64,000 nt of DNA from Phocoena phocoena (GCF_963924675.1 NC_089228.1:94766894-94830893), one strand, 5' to 3'; counted from the first letter of the stretch, positions 23,165-33,439 are shown. Notes: generated by a model not told the origin, from the letters alone. Program-made: numbers and translations.

Positions 23165-23325
23165 AGACAGTCGTACATCTTGTGCCCTGCAGGACAGCGC
23201 CAGACCAAGATGGTGAGTGGGGTGGGCCCCAGCACGGCCGTGCTCACCACCCTGGGTCCTCCAATGAGGAAGAAATCCACAGGGGCCAGCAGCTGCAGTG
23301 GAGAGACCCCAAATCAAATTAGACC
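23165..23325. other. GC-rich spacer inside a disrupted L2, with a perfect palindrome
   Basis: This segment fits neither the L2 on both sides nor the L1 piece to its right. It contains the perfect 12-bp palindrome gcacggccgtgc at 23232-23243. That sits inside a longer hairpin (ggtgag at 23212-23217 with ctcacc at 23243-23248). A 74-codon reading frame crosses it into the L1 piece but has no recognisable domain. Confidence 0.4.
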
Positions 23326-23430
23326 TATTTCTTGCACTCTATATAAGAATCATTACCACATGAATATGAGATCTAGAGGCAAGATGAGATTGCAGAAGTC
23401 CTAGAAGAAAATATAAAGATAATTACGCAA
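23326..23430 (+). mobile_element. Old L1 ORF2 fragment
   Basis: 'agacctatttcttgcactct' and 'gaatcattaccacatgaata' to 'agaaaatataaag' parallel the old L1 at 11713-11815. There the same words occur as 'agctctatttcttgcatgat' and 'tagatgcaaaatgaaattgc'. It is a short internal piece inserted in the L2. Confidence 0.7.
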
Positions 23431-23434
23431 AATC

Positions 23435-23625
23435 ATGTGAGAGATGAAGTGACTGGAACTAGGGTGGTGGTTGCGGGGATAGTGAGAAGTGAGTGCATTT
23501 CATGTACTAAAAAGATAGAGGCAACAGGACTTAATGGCTGGTTGGATGTGGGCGGTGAGAAAGGGAAGGGTCAAGGAGGAGACCCACTCTCTGGTTTGTG
23601 CAAACAAGTGGATGACTGTGTGTTG
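23435..23625 (-). mobile_element. L2 copy, second part
   Basis: 'gaggcaacaggacttaatgg' and 'ctggttggatgtgggcggtg', then 'gggtcaaggaggagacccac', continue the antisense L2 order begun at 22640. The L2 was therefore broken by a later insertion. Confidence 0.65.
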
Positions 23626-24381
23626 TGTTAAAAAACAATATTCAACTGAGTAAATTTGAAAGATCACATTGGCTTTATTCAATGACTCATGAATCGGGCA
23701 GCATCCAATCTAGCAGATGGAAAGGAGCTCCGAAGAGCTGTACAAAATGAAAGATTTTTATAGGCAGAAAGGGGCAGGAAAAAGAAACTTATACCAGGCA
23801 ACAAAGTGGGTTGGTCACTGCAAGGTACTTTCCTTTAGAGGATGGCAGGGGTCTGTCATGCAGATGACCTAACTAGTGCTGAGCCGGGGGGATTCCTGAT
23901 TGCCTGGTTTAAGATTTGATTTCTGGGGACTTCCCTGGTGGCGCAGTAGTTAAGAATCTGCCTGCCAATGCGGGGGACACCAGTTCAAGCCCTGGCCCAG
24001 GAAGATCCCACATGCTGCGGAGCAACTAAGCCCGTGCACCACAACTACTGAGCCTGCGCTCTAGAGCCCGCGAGCTGCAACTACCGAAGCCCACGTGCCA
24101 CAACTACAGAAGCCCGCGCACCTAGAGCCTGCGCTCCGCAACAAGAAGCCCGCGCACCGCAACGAAGAGTAGCCCCCGCTCGCTGCAACTGGAGAAAGCC
24201 CACACGCAGCAACGAAGACCCGACACAGCCCCCTCAACATTAATTAATTAATTAATTTTTAAAGTTTAAAAACAAAAGATTCGATTTCTGGAAGAGATGA
24301 AACAGTAATTAAGTTTCAGCTTGAGGACAGGGAACTTAGCATAAGTGACTCCACTTGGGCTCTGTTGTCTTGTTTTTAACA
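23626..24381. mobile_element. LTR-like element interrupted by a SINE
   Basis: It starts with tgttaaaaa at 23626 and ends with tttttaaca at 24381. This is a perfect 9-bp inverted terminal pair in the TG...CA format of LTRs. Without the SINE at 23927-24275 it is about 390 bp. The text ('gatcacattggctttattca', 'tcatgaatcgggcagcatcc') looks like a placental LTR family, but I cannot name it. No viral coding sequence is present. Confidence 0.6.
23927..24275 (+). mobile_element. CHR-type SINE, long form, nested in the LTR-like element
   Basis: Sense copy with long-form diagnostics ('ttaagaatctgcctgccaat', 'gagcaactaagcccgtgcac') and the extra 3' region of 'gcaacgaagaccc' type. It ends in (TTAA)n at about 24240-24257. 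The host sequence is duplicated: aagatttgatttctgg at 23911-23926 and aagattcgatttctgg at 24276-24291. Confidence 0.96.
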
Positions 24382-25540
24382 GATGTAAGGCCTAAAGCTA
24401 TTACGTGCTGCCCGGACATCTGGTAAAATTAGGAGGATCTAGAAGAGTCTCAGTGTAAGTCCCCCTCCCCACTCTGCTCCTGAAGCTCAGCCCACAACCC
24501 TCCTTTTCAAGGGGAATATAGGCATTTCTTTGAGTTCCCTGCCAGCCTGTGGAATTATTCAGAAAAGCCAATCACATTCTCCCAGGGAAGCAGGGGGCAC
24601 CCCGCACTCTTGCTACTACAAGGTGTGTCCCCACAGTCCCTGGTTATTCACTGCATTCCCAGGTGCAGCCCCCATGTGGCCCTGCCTGCCGTTCAGTGTC
24701 CCCCGCCCCAGGCTGTGAGTACATGTGACTGATAAAGTGCTGTCCATCTCATCTGTCCAGCACTGGGGGGCATATGTCCAGCCATCCCCGAAACCCTAGG
24801 GTGGGAGGTGATGAGGAGGTGATTTACACAGGTAAAATCCTCTATTAAATCAGGGGACACAAAGGGAGGAGGAGATGTTAAAGGGACAATATGTCTAATT
24901 TCCATATTGAACAGGCCCAGTCCTTCACACTGCCCTGGACCCACTCATCTGGTAAAATCCAAAGACTCCCAACTCGGAGGCACTTCTGCACCTACCCCAG
25001 TCGGTGGGGTTCTCTTTGTGGAAACTTGGTACACACGTCGGTTACAGAGGCTGGACTGGTACACGATTACAGTGTATGATTTCTCCCCTCGTCAACTGAA
25101 ATCCTCACAGGTAGGAGCTTTAGGGATTTTCGGAACTAGAATGCACAGAAAACTGTTGGTGTTATGAAACAGAAAATAAGACAGGCTGAGTTGCTCTGTC
25201 TCATTGTCAGGCAAGCAGGACAAGGGCACAGCCGCTGGATGAGTGAGGACACGGGTGTGTTCTGTGCTGAGCTGAGAGATAAGCTGGGGTCCCCTGGACG
25301 TGCTGAGCCTGGAGAGAAATTGATGGAGCAGCACAGTCAGCAGTGTCTCATGGCGGCCTCTCTGTGTGTGTGTGGAAGTGTAATGGGGGAGGGGATGAGT
25401 GCTGGCTGAGAAATTGAGCTACTTGAATGGAAAGCGCCCAACCTGAAACCAGGTTATCTCTCAGCTGCAGAGAAAGTAGCTCCTTATGTCACTTCTGGGG
25501 TCATATGCCAGGACCTGCAATGGGGCTGTATGTGGATTTT
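24382..25540. other. No recognised feature
   Basis: About 1.15 kb of unique-looking sequence with several chance reading frames of 60-86 codons. No domain, repeat or RNA gene is recognised. Confidence 0.4.
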
Positions 25541-25858
25541 TTTTAAATTTATTTATTTTATCTATGTACTTTTGGCTGCATTGGGTCTTCGTTGCTGCAC
25601 GCAGGCTTTCTCTAGTTGCGGTGAGTGGGGGCTACTCTTGGTTGAGGTGCTCGGGCTTCTCATTGCGGTGGCTTCTCTTGTTGCAGAGCACAGGCTCTGA
25701 GCACCTGGGCTTCAGTAGTTGTGGCATGCGGGCTCAGTAGTTGTGGCTCACGGGCTTAGCTGCTCCAGGGAATGTGGGATCTTCCCGGGCCAGGGCTTGA
25801 ACCCGTGTTCTCTGCCTTGGCAGGCAGATTCTTAACCACTGTGCCACCAAGGAAGCTC
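25541..25858 (-). mobile_element. CHR-type SINE, long form
   Basis: Antisense copy beginning with an AT-rich tail ('aaatttatttattttatc') and 'ggctgcattgggtcttcgtt', and ending with 'gccaccaaggaagctc'. Duplicated target: gtatgtggattttt at about 25528-25541 and gtatgtgtggattttt at 25860-25875. It is more diverged than the short copies. Confidence 0.95.
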
Positions 25859-25959
25859 AGTATGTGTGGATTTTTGAAAGAACCGCTTGCATGGAGGTTT
25901 TTTTCTGTTTGTTTGTTTGTTTTTTAAATTTACTCTGATACCCAGAAACCTGGAAGAAT

Positions 25960-26222
25960 CATCATTATCAATCATTATCAACATCATCATAGCATAAGCA
26001 TTTACTGAGTGCATGTTAGGTGACTGAAACTGTTCTAAATGTTTTTTCATTTTATTTCTTCATTTGTTTCTCACAACATCTCTAGGAGAGAGATGCTATT
26101 AAATCCCTCATTTCATCAAAAAGAAAACCGACGCACAGAAATGTCAAGTTACATGGCCAAGGTCACACAGCAGCCTGGTTCTAGAGCCCCCAAGTTTAAA
26201 CACTATGCTACGTTGCCTCCCG
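25960..26222 (-). mobile_element. MIR
   Basis: Reversed MIR order: 'atttactgagtgcatgttag', '...gtttctcacaacatctctag', 'ctcatttcatcaaaaagaaa', 'ggccaaggtcacacagcagc' and 'aacactatgctac'. The 'aaggtcacacagc' core is well kept. The left end is blurred by an (ATC)-rich stretch at 25960-25992. Confidence 0.82.
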
Positions 26223-27060
26223 GAACTTGGACCCATGTCCTTTTTATCTCAGCATCCCCAGTGTCTGTGTCAGAGTACACACACGGAGGTATGTACCAAG
26301 TTTTCATTTGAACGAAGGAATGAATGAACAGAACCTCATTTGCTAAGGGATCTGCAGCCTCTGGGTGGCCCTTAGCCAGCCTTCCACAAAATCGCATTTT
26401 AAGAGGGTGGCAACGGGGCCTTGGCCCCAAAACAGCAGTGCCCACTTGTTCTATCTATGGGGTTTTGTTGTTGTTTATGTTTGTCCTGGGGGCTTTGAGG
26501 AACCAATTATTAAAGTGAGGGGACGGTTGCAGTGCCATGGAAGGCTGAGGGCTGATTTACTCACCCACATCCCGCCCCACATGCCCCAGAGGGTTAGAGG
26601 GCAAGCGACGCCTCCTGAGGTCAGCACGATGGTGGCAGCTGGGGCCATCTGCAGAGCTCCCTTCCAGCCCATTGTTCTCTGCAGAGATGGTGAATATGTA
26701 GAAGCCAGGCCTCGGGGTCTCGTGACCCCTCCACCCTAGAAAGTTCTCCATCCAGCATCCACTGTGGAGATCTGGGAGTCGTGTTTTTATTCATAGAGGA
26801 AAATGGCATTTCCTAGGGTTAGGGGCCCTTATGGGAAGAATGTCACTTCCGAACCTTTCCCAGTTTTGTCACTCCGTGTCCACGTCCTCTGCCCTCACCA
26901 CAGGGTGAGCAGACCCTTGCTTATGAGGAGGATTAGTCAGAGCCATCTGGAGGGCCGGGGAGTGGGGATCTCATCAGAGAAGGAGATGGATTTCCAAGCC
27001 GAGCAAAAGAGGGAAAGGGACTTTCACATGAAGAGAACCAGCACGCAGGCAAAGGGGTGG
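26223..27060. other. No recognised feature
   Basis: Unique-looking sequence. Reading frames at 26365-26739 (plus) and 26475-26672 (minus) are antiparallel and have no recognised domain. Confidence 0.4.
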
Positions 27061-27168
27061 CCTGCTGTCCCCACCTCCACGTCCCTTGCTGTCCCCACCT
27101 CCACGTCCCTTGCTGTCCCCGCCTCCACGTCCCTTGCTGTCCCCGCCTCCACGTCCCTTGCTGTCCCT
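27061..27168. repeat. 24-bp minisatellite, 4.5 copies
   Basis: Four full units of the form (c/t)tgctgtcccc(a/g)cctcc + acgtcc start at 27061, 27085, 27109 and 27133. A partial fifth ends near 27168. The first two units carry A and the next two G at unit position 13. The unit is a multiple of three, so frames stay open and give an 8-residue TSLAVPAS repeat on paper. No gene is implied. Confidence 0.97.
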
Positions 27169-27599
27169 CCAGCCTCCACTCAACTCCTGTGCGACTTCTT
27201 TGGGACCCACGTGCACTGGAATGTGTGCGGGGTCCCCTGCATTGTATGAAGGATTCATCCTTTAAACTCCTCTCTTTTCCCACCCAACTCCACAGTCCTG
27301 GAGAGTATTTTTCAGTCCAGGTTGCCTCCACCTTTAGGTCTTTCACACTCATCAAGACTTCCTAGTGGACAGCATTCCTGCTGCCACTGTCACGGGCCTC
27401 ATGGTCCCTTGAATGTCCTTGCCATGCTGCCAATGCCTCTATTAGCGATTTCACAAAAGATCCCCTTAAAAAGTTCTTGCTAATGACTCAGTAACGGTTT
27501 AATGGTTTTCAAAGGATTATAGAAAAATGCTAATAGCTGTCTACTGTCAGGTCTTAATCTCATTTACTTCCTTTGAGTCTCCGGCCTGACAGTCAACAA
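27169..27599. other. No recognised feature
   Basis: Unique-looking sequence between the minisatellite and a MIR. No gene or named repeat is recognised. Confidence 0.4.
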
Positions 27600-27810
27600 C
27601 GATAATTACCATGATAACAATATTTGACATTTTTGAAGCCATTTATGTTACTTCGAGTAATCCTCACAACAATTTTATGAGATGGTATTCTTCTCTGAGG
27701 AACCAGGCTCAGGAAAATTAAGTGACCTATCTAAGGTCACACAGCTAGTAAATTGTAGAACTGAGACTCAGCTGGGACTTCCAAGGCCAAGTTCTCTTTT
27801 CTAACACCAA
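27600..27810 (-). mobile_element. MIR
   Basis: Reversed MIR with a clear core: 'taatcctcacaacaatttta', 'gagatggtattcttctctga', 'agtgacctatctaaggtcac', 'acagctagtaaattgtagaa' and 'ctgagactcagctggg'. Confidence 0.88.
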
Positions 27811-27911
27811 ACTCCAGGATAAAATGAAGAGTAGAAATGTTATCCAGGTTGTGCTCCTATTTTTTAAAAAAATTATGGACTATTTTATTTATAAAAATAG
27901 AGAAAATGGAA

Positions 27912-28020
27912 CAGTGGCGTGCTGGAGCCAGTTCCTACTACCAGCTCCCAAGACCTGAATATTAACTATTTAGGAATTGTGCAAGCTGCCTGTTAAACCC
28001 TTGGTAGCTTGAAACAGCCC
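27912..28020 (+). repeat. Diverged copy of an unnamed interspersed repeat (copy A)
   Basis: 'cagtggcgtgctggagccag', 'ttcctactaccagctcccaa', 'gaattgtgcaagctgcctgt' and 'taaacccttgg' line up word for word with 46192-46300 ('ggtggtgtgctcaagctggt', '...gtaccagctcttgaaagccc', 'tttgcaagccagttgttaaa'). The start CAG(T)GG is hAT-like. I do not recognise the family. Confidence 0.5.
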
Positions 28021-28337
28021 ATGGTAGGAACACCATAGACATTGGCAAATGCTTCAAATTAGGGCTTCCCTTTTCCCCAGCCAGTTTACCAGCATATTAC
28101 TGCCTGACCCTATAATCCACCTTCCAGAATGATCACCTGCTGGCTATCTTATTCTATCTACACCTAAACTCACTGATTTTTCTTGTCCCTGAGGGCTTAC
28201 TTGGATGCAAATCCCAGGCATTTTATCAATTTATCCAAAGGTACTCCAATACATGTCTTTAAATTATGAATCTTTTCAAACATATCCAAAATACCATTAT
28301 TATCCCTGAGACCCTATGAGAGACCCTATGATTTCTT
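28021..28337. other. No recognised feature
   Basis: It may hold the downstream remainder of the repeat starting at 27912. The last bases form the left target duplication of the next SINE, preceded by a small tandem 'gagaccctat' repeat. Confidence 0.35.
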
Positions 28338-28707
28338 TTTTTTTTTTAATTTATTTATTTACATATTTTTGTCTGCATTGGGTCTTCGTTGCTACGTGCA
28401 GGCTTTCTCTAGTTGCGGCGAGCGGGGGCTACTCTTCGTGGCGGTGCACAGGCTTCTCCTTGCAGTGGCTTCTCTTGTTGCGGAGCACAGGCTCTAGGCG
28501 CACAGGCTTCACTAGTTGTGGCACACGGGCTTCAGTAGTTGTGGCTCTCAGGCTCTAGAGCGCAGGCTCAGTAGTTGTGGCTCATGGGCTTAGTTGCTCC
28601 GTGGCATGTGGGATCTTCCAGGACCGTGTGCTCCCATCCAGGGATCAAACTCGTGTCCCCTGCATTGGTAGGCGGATTCTTTAACCACTGTGCCACCAGG
28701 GAAGCCC
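28338..28707 (-). mobile_element. CHR-type SINE, long form with a 15-bp insertion
   Basis: Antisense long form with a perfect 18-bp duplication, gagaccctatgatttctt, at 28320-28337 and 28708-28725. Compared with other copies it has extra bases around 28625-28642 ('gtgtgctcccatc') in the head region. The target already contained a tandem gagaccctat just to the left. Confidence 0.97.
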
Positions 28708-28847
28708 GAGACCCTATGATTTCTTAATATCATCGAATATCCAGCTGAGTATTTTTATAGAGTTGGTTGGTCTGAATCAGGATCCAAACAAGAATCACGC
28801 AGAACTTTTTGTCAACCTGCCTCTGGAGTGTCTTTTAGTCAATAGGT

Positions 28848-29190
28848 TTCTATTTTAGTTTGCTGGGGCTGCCGTAACAAAAAGGACCACAAAGTGGGTG
28901 GTTTAAACAACAGAAAGGTAACGTCTCACAGTTCTGGAGGCTGGAAGTCCAAGATCGAGGTGTGGTAGGGTTGGTCTGTTCCGAGGGCTGGGAGGGAGAA
29001 GCTGTTCCAGCTTCCCGTGGTCTGTGGCAATCTTTGGCCTTCCCTGGTTGTAGAAGCACCACCCTCCGCCCAGTCTCTGCTTTCATCTTCACACTGCATC
29101 CATCCGTGTGCATGTCTGACTTCAAATGTTCCCTTTTTATAAGGACACCAGCCATACTGGATTAGGACCCACCCTAATTTTATTTGGTAA
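28848..29190 (-). mobile_element. MLT1-type LTR (MaLR), antisense
   Basis: Reversed MaLR end: 'tttagtttgctggggctgcc', 'gtaacaaaaaggaccacaaa', 'cacagttctggaggctggaa' and 'gtccaagatcgaggtg'. It continues into 'tttataaggacaccagccat' and 'aggacccaccctaatttt'. The 101-codon reading frame on the minus strand is LTR sequence. Confidence 0.85.
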
Positions 29191-29429
29191 TTATATAAAA
29201 CGTTTATATAAGTCCATAGTCAAATCAACAAACCAAGGTAAATTCGGAGTATCTGGCTTCCGTTCCTGCTCCTCCAACCTGTCCCTTCTCCCCATAAGTA
29301 ACCATTTTTGTTAGTTTTTGCTCTATCTTACTACATAAAAAATTAAGCAAATAGGACTCTGTGTTTGTGTGTTTCCCCTCTTTCTTATCGTTGCGGAGGG
29401 GTACAATTTCCCTCCAGCCCACTTGGTTC
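29191..29429. other. Unassigned, possibly old L1 or LTR sequence
   Basis: AT-rich stretch with 'cccataagtaaccatttttg' that could be an old LINE tail. I cannot assign it. Confidence 0.3.
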
Positions 29430-29912
29430 TTTTACTGGCTTAATAATTAAATTGATACAAGGTAAGTTACAGGGAAAAAAAACGAATTTAATTTGTGTGT
29501 ACAGAGATCTCATAGAAATAGGACCTCTGAAATGAGCAAAGCAGGCTGTTTATGTATCATTTTTAAACAAAACAAAACAAAACAATTATTGGTGAAGATT
29601 TAACAAAACAAAGGGGTACAAAGGGGTTTCGGCTTGGGGTAGCAAATTAGCCGAGAAGTAACAAAATTTGTTTATAAGCTCTCTTATCCTTGAATTCCCG
29701 AACTCTGGTGATAGGATGCTTTCTATCCTCCTGGAAAAGGGAGGACACCTCCGCATGGGAGATTTATTTCCCAGTTTCAGGAAGAAAGGGGGGCGGGGTA
29801 TGGTCAGACTGTTTTTTCTTGCACTGGATGTTTCTTAAGTAACTTTAACTCAAAATAATCAATATGCCACTCTTGCATATTTGAGGGCAGCCTGCTCTGA
29901 GCCCCAGCATTA
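29430..29912. mobile_element. LTR-like retroviral remnant
   Basis: It begins near 'ggcttaataattaaattgat' and ends with 'catatttgagggcagcctgc' and 'tctgagccccagca'. I associate that ending with the termini of a placental ERV LTR family. Internal landmarks are '(aaaac)n' at 29566-29583 and 'gtcagactgttttttcttgc'. Subfamily is unknown and no coding remnant is seen. Confidence 0.5.
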
Positions 29913-30279
29913 TATAGAGTTTAGCATTTTATCTGCTCTAGGAGCTTGGGTTTTTTTTTTCACTTAATATATCCTAGAGATAGAAAGATAGAAAGAGTTG
30001 AAATTAGAAGTCTTACTTTAAATAATGACCTTTCTATCATCCAACACAAAAATGCTTTCCTATAATAACAGCTACAAGGCCAACAGAAAGATGAAATGTC
30101 CCTAGTGGTGTCGGAAGTTTTCATAAGTGAAAAAGAAAACTGTCAGCTCATACTTCCTTAAGCAATTTGTTAAAGCTATTTGGGTCTCCCAGATAATCCT
30201 GTAACTTTCTAAATTCTCAGAGGACCTTATCTGATAACAATATCATCTGGCTGTATGGCTCTCGAACATAGCAAGGTTT

Positions 30280-30485
30280 ATGGGCAGGAAATCTGGGTGA
30301 GGCCATACTGGGTTCAGCCCTGATGTCACCTCCTCCCAGCAGTGTGGCCTGAACGAGGGGTGAGTTAATTCCTCGTCAAAGGATTAATGGGAGAAGGAAA
30401 TGCGATGAGGTCTGTTCAGCGTCCAGGCCCAGAGGTCAGCACATAGTTGACACTTAAACTGGAGTGGTTATAACTGTTATTTTCA
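30280..30485 (+). mobile_element. MIR
   Basis: Sense order: 'gtttatgggcaggaaatctg', 'actgggttcagccctgatgt', 'cagcagtgtggcctgaacga', 'gaaatgcgatgaggtctgtt' and 'cagcacatagttgacactta'. It is diverged but ordered. Confidence 0.7.
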
Positions 30486-30948
30486 ACAAGCTCTTTCACA
30501 CACTTCATCTTAGCTTAATTTCCAGAACAATCTTTTGAGGTAATTGTCATAGCTGGCATTATTTAGCTTCAGATTAAATTTATAACACAGTGGGGGTGTA
30601 TTTTTATGTATCACGTCTTCATTTAGTAGAAATTTAGCCACCTCAGATATACTCTGTGTGTACAACACATGTTGCCCATGTACTGGATTTGAATGGTGGT
30701 TGTACTCTATAAAATAAGGACGTTTTAACAAATGAATAGCTGCTTTTCTGATAGACCACTACTCTGATTAATTTATGGGATGCATCGTCCTTAATCAAGG
30801 GTCAGCCAACAATTAGAGCAGGGTCCCTGGAGGAAAATGTGATCCCATTTGTGACAGTCTATCATGTGATTTAAAATGCAAGATGAACTGTGGGGAAAAG
30901 TGGGAGTAGAAACCTCACTTATAAATTAGACCTGGAATTTTACTTTAG
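30486..30948. other. No recognised repeat; AT-rich unique sequence
   Basis: It contains 'cttagcttaatttccagaac' and 'attatttagcttcagattaa'. No repeat phrases or coding frame are visible. It could be conserved non-coding sequence, but there is no direct evidence. Confidence 0.3.
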
Positions 30949-30959
30949 CCACTCCCTTT

Positions 30960-31354
30960 ATTTAGTTCTTTTATTAATTTTTATTGGAGTACGGTTGCTT
31001 TACAATGTTGTGTCAGCCTCCACTGCACAAGAGAATGAATCAGCCATACGCATACAGATATCCCTCCCTTTTGGACTTCCCTCCCATTTCGGTTACCACA
31101 GTGGGTTAGGCAGAGTTCCCTGTGCTATACAGCATGCTCCCATTGGTTGTCTATTTTATACACAGCAGCAATAATGTATGTGTGTCAATCCCAGCCTCCC
31201 AATTCCTCCCACCCCTCCCCTCTCCCCCTTGGTATCCAAACCTTTGTTCTGTACTTCTGTGTCTCTATTTCTGCTTTGCAAATAAGAGCATCTATACCAT
31301 TTTTCTAGATTCCACATATATGCGTTAATCTATAATATTTGCTTTGCTTTCTGA
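30960..31354 (-). mobile_element. 5'-truncated L1 3' UTR
   Basis: Antisense L1 tail. It runs from 'ttttattaatttttattgga' through 'cctgtgctatacagcatgct' to 'ctagattccacatatatgcg'. The duplicated target ccactccctt is at 30949-30958 and 31355-31364. No ORF2 coding sequence is retained. Confidence 0.92.
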
Positions 31355-31497
31355 CCACTCCCTTAAACTGATCATTCTCACGATTCAGAAGGCATTTTCC
31401 TTTGAAGCAAATATTCTCCCTGTGACTTTTTATACAATGAGAGATGAAATTATCCAATGATATTTTTGAATAGACACATTTCAAGATATTAAATCCA

Positions 31498-31838
31498 GTG
31501 TGTGTATGCACGTATGTGTATGTGTGTGTATGTGTGTATATGTATGTGTCTCCGTGTGTGTGTATATGTGTGTGTATGTACGTGTGCCTGTGTATGTGTG
31601 TGTATGTGTATATGTGTCTGTGTATGTGTGTCTGTGTATGTATGTGTGTGTCTCTATGTGTGTGTTTGTGTGTGTCTCTATGTGTGTATGTAGTTATGTG
31701 TGCATCTCTGTGTGAGTCTGTGTATGTATGTATGTGTGTGTGTGTATGTATATGTACGTGTGTATGTGTCTGTATCTGTAAGGGTATGTGTGTCTATATG
31801 TGTCTGTGTGTGTCCGTGTGTGTCTCTCTGTGTGTTTC
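31498..31838. repeat. 340-bp TG-rich interrupted microsatellite
   Basis: Continuous run of TG, TATG, TCTG and TCCG words with almost strict purine-pyrimidine alternation on both strands. Lack of stop trinucleotides leaves all three plus-strand frames open for 190-420 bp, giving Cys-Val-rich paper proteins. It is one of the longest simple tracts in the window and is expected to be variable in length. Confidence 0.97.
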
Positions 31839-31868
31839 TTACTGGTCTCCTCAGAACACTTCCATTAG

Positions 31869-32030
31869 CCCAGTGGTTCCCAACTCGTCTGCACAGAGCC
31901 CCAAGGGAGAGGGAGTTTAAACACTGACCCTCAGCCTGCACCCCAACATGCGGTTAAAATAAACTCAGTCTTCCTGGGGAGGCACCCAGCATCAGCATTT
32001 TTCTGGCCCCTGCCCCAGGTGATTTAAATG
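31869..32030 (+). mobile_element. MER5A-type hAT MITE
   Basis: 'cccagtggttcccaactcgt' is a hAT-Charlie terminal start. It is followed by 'ggaggcacccagcatcagca' and 'tctggcccctgccccaggtg' with 'atttaaatg'. These are in MER5A order, but the copy is diverged and its right terminus is not clear. Confidence 0.6.
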
Positions 32031-33435
32031 TTTAAGCAGAGTTAAGAAATGATTTAGTTAATTATCTTATTTACAACTGCAGGGGGAGAGGGACATGATA
32101 AAAATCACAGTGCCACTTTGCTGTAGCCCCACAAACTCAGGGCCTTGAGACAGTGCCACCAATCCGGCAAAGCCAGGCCTGACGGAGTTTGAAGATTTCT
32201 GTCCTTGAAGGAGGACTCTTCAGTGAAAAGCGCTGACAGAGAGACTCCCATGAGCTTAAATAAGGCCTTCCTGGCTTTAAAGTGTCAAAGTACCGAAAGT
32301 AGCTCCTCCGCAGAAACCGCCTTATGTGGCTGGCGGGGAAACGTCCCCCACCACGGCCTCGGGGAGGGACCTGGGCAGGCTCGCACGGCTTGGGGTTCAG
32401 GCCCAGGGTCTCCGAGAGGCCATTGCATAAGGGGACCCATGGGGGTAACTGGAGCGCTAGGAACTGTGGGGATGGTTTGATGGCGACAAAGGGTGACAAG
32501 GCGCGTGTCTCTACACATCCTTTACTACGGAAAGTCACCTTCCATCTTCCTACAGCCACAGAAAAGGAGAGCCAGGAGGGACCTCAGAGAGGTCCATCCT
32601 GGTGGCTCATCGAGCTTCAAAGCTTGGGATTCTCTCTTCCAAAGGAAGCTTCCCCACAGCCCTGGTAAAGTGAAGTTTCTCAGGTTAGGGTGGTGGGGCG
32701 CCCAGCAGCCCGCCGAGGTCCCCCCTGGCCTTTCACCCCGGGCCCCTGAGGGGTTTTAGAAAGGCCAGTCTGAAGATCCCTCAGCCAATGCCAACTTGTT
32801 TTTTAAAGGAGGAAGGTTAGGCTCTTGGAGACTAAAGTCCTAGCACACGTGGCCATCCTGAATTCTTGAGGCTGCGTGAGGACCAGAGAGCAAGGGAAGG
32901 GCAGCACCGGGACCAGAGGCGACATCTCCAGACTCTCTACCTGGTGGTCCTGCCTGCAGGCTTTGTCTACACAAGGAAATAAACACCAGCAAACTTTACG
33001 TCGGTGCTGCAGGCAAGTGCTGGGGAGGACGATCGCGTGCAGGCAGGCCAGGTCAGTGGACCCCAGAGTGCCACACAGACCTAGGGGAGCTGTCCCAGGA
33101 CACCCGGCTTCTGGGCCGCAGAGACTCCTGGCTGTGCCGGCATCCTGGATACGGGGGGGCTGTCTCTGCGGGCCTTCAGGTCTGTCGGTCTCTCCAAGAA
33201 ATAAATGTCTGCCTTAGTTGTTCCTCCTCATAATCTCATACAAAATAGTTCTTTGTGAAATTTGCACGGTAGAAACCACAGATTCCTACTGAAACCCCTT
33301 GCTGGTACCAAGGGGACATACCACAGAAAGCCCAGGTGGTCCACTTTGGCCCATCCCAGGTCCTCAGAGTAGAGGGAGTCTCACATCCTGCCTCTGAGCA
33401 GCCTCAGGGGCAAGTAAGATACATTTTACTCCAGT
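32031..33435. other. No recognised feature; GC-rich patches
   Basis: About 1.4 kb with GC-rich patches near 32330-32460 and 32690-32760. Reading frames of 77-140 codons on both strands overlap each other without recognised domains. No named repeat is recognised. Confidence 0.4.
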
Positions 33436-33439
33436 CCCA

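Noticed and set aside
23180..23404. 74-codon frame across a GC-rich segment and L1 piece
   Set aside because: The second half is old L1 ORF2 read out of its own frame, and the first half has no domain.
23911..24291. tRNA gene in the SINE head
   Set aside because: The CHR SINE head derives from tRNA(Glu), but the cloverleaf is not intact and it lies in a nested mobile element. The same holds for all other SINE copies.
27061..27168. Possible CRISPR-like array
   Set aside because: Units are contiguous without spacers, and the genome is mammalian. It is a minisatellite.
26803..27249. 148-codon frame with an 8-residue repeat
   Set aside because: The repeat comes from the minisatellite; the flanking residues have no recognisable domain.
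31498..31920. 140-codon Cys/Val/Tyr-rich frame that could be taken for a cysteine-rich peptide
   Set aside because: It is a direct translation of the TG-rich tract. Similar frames are open in the other two registers.
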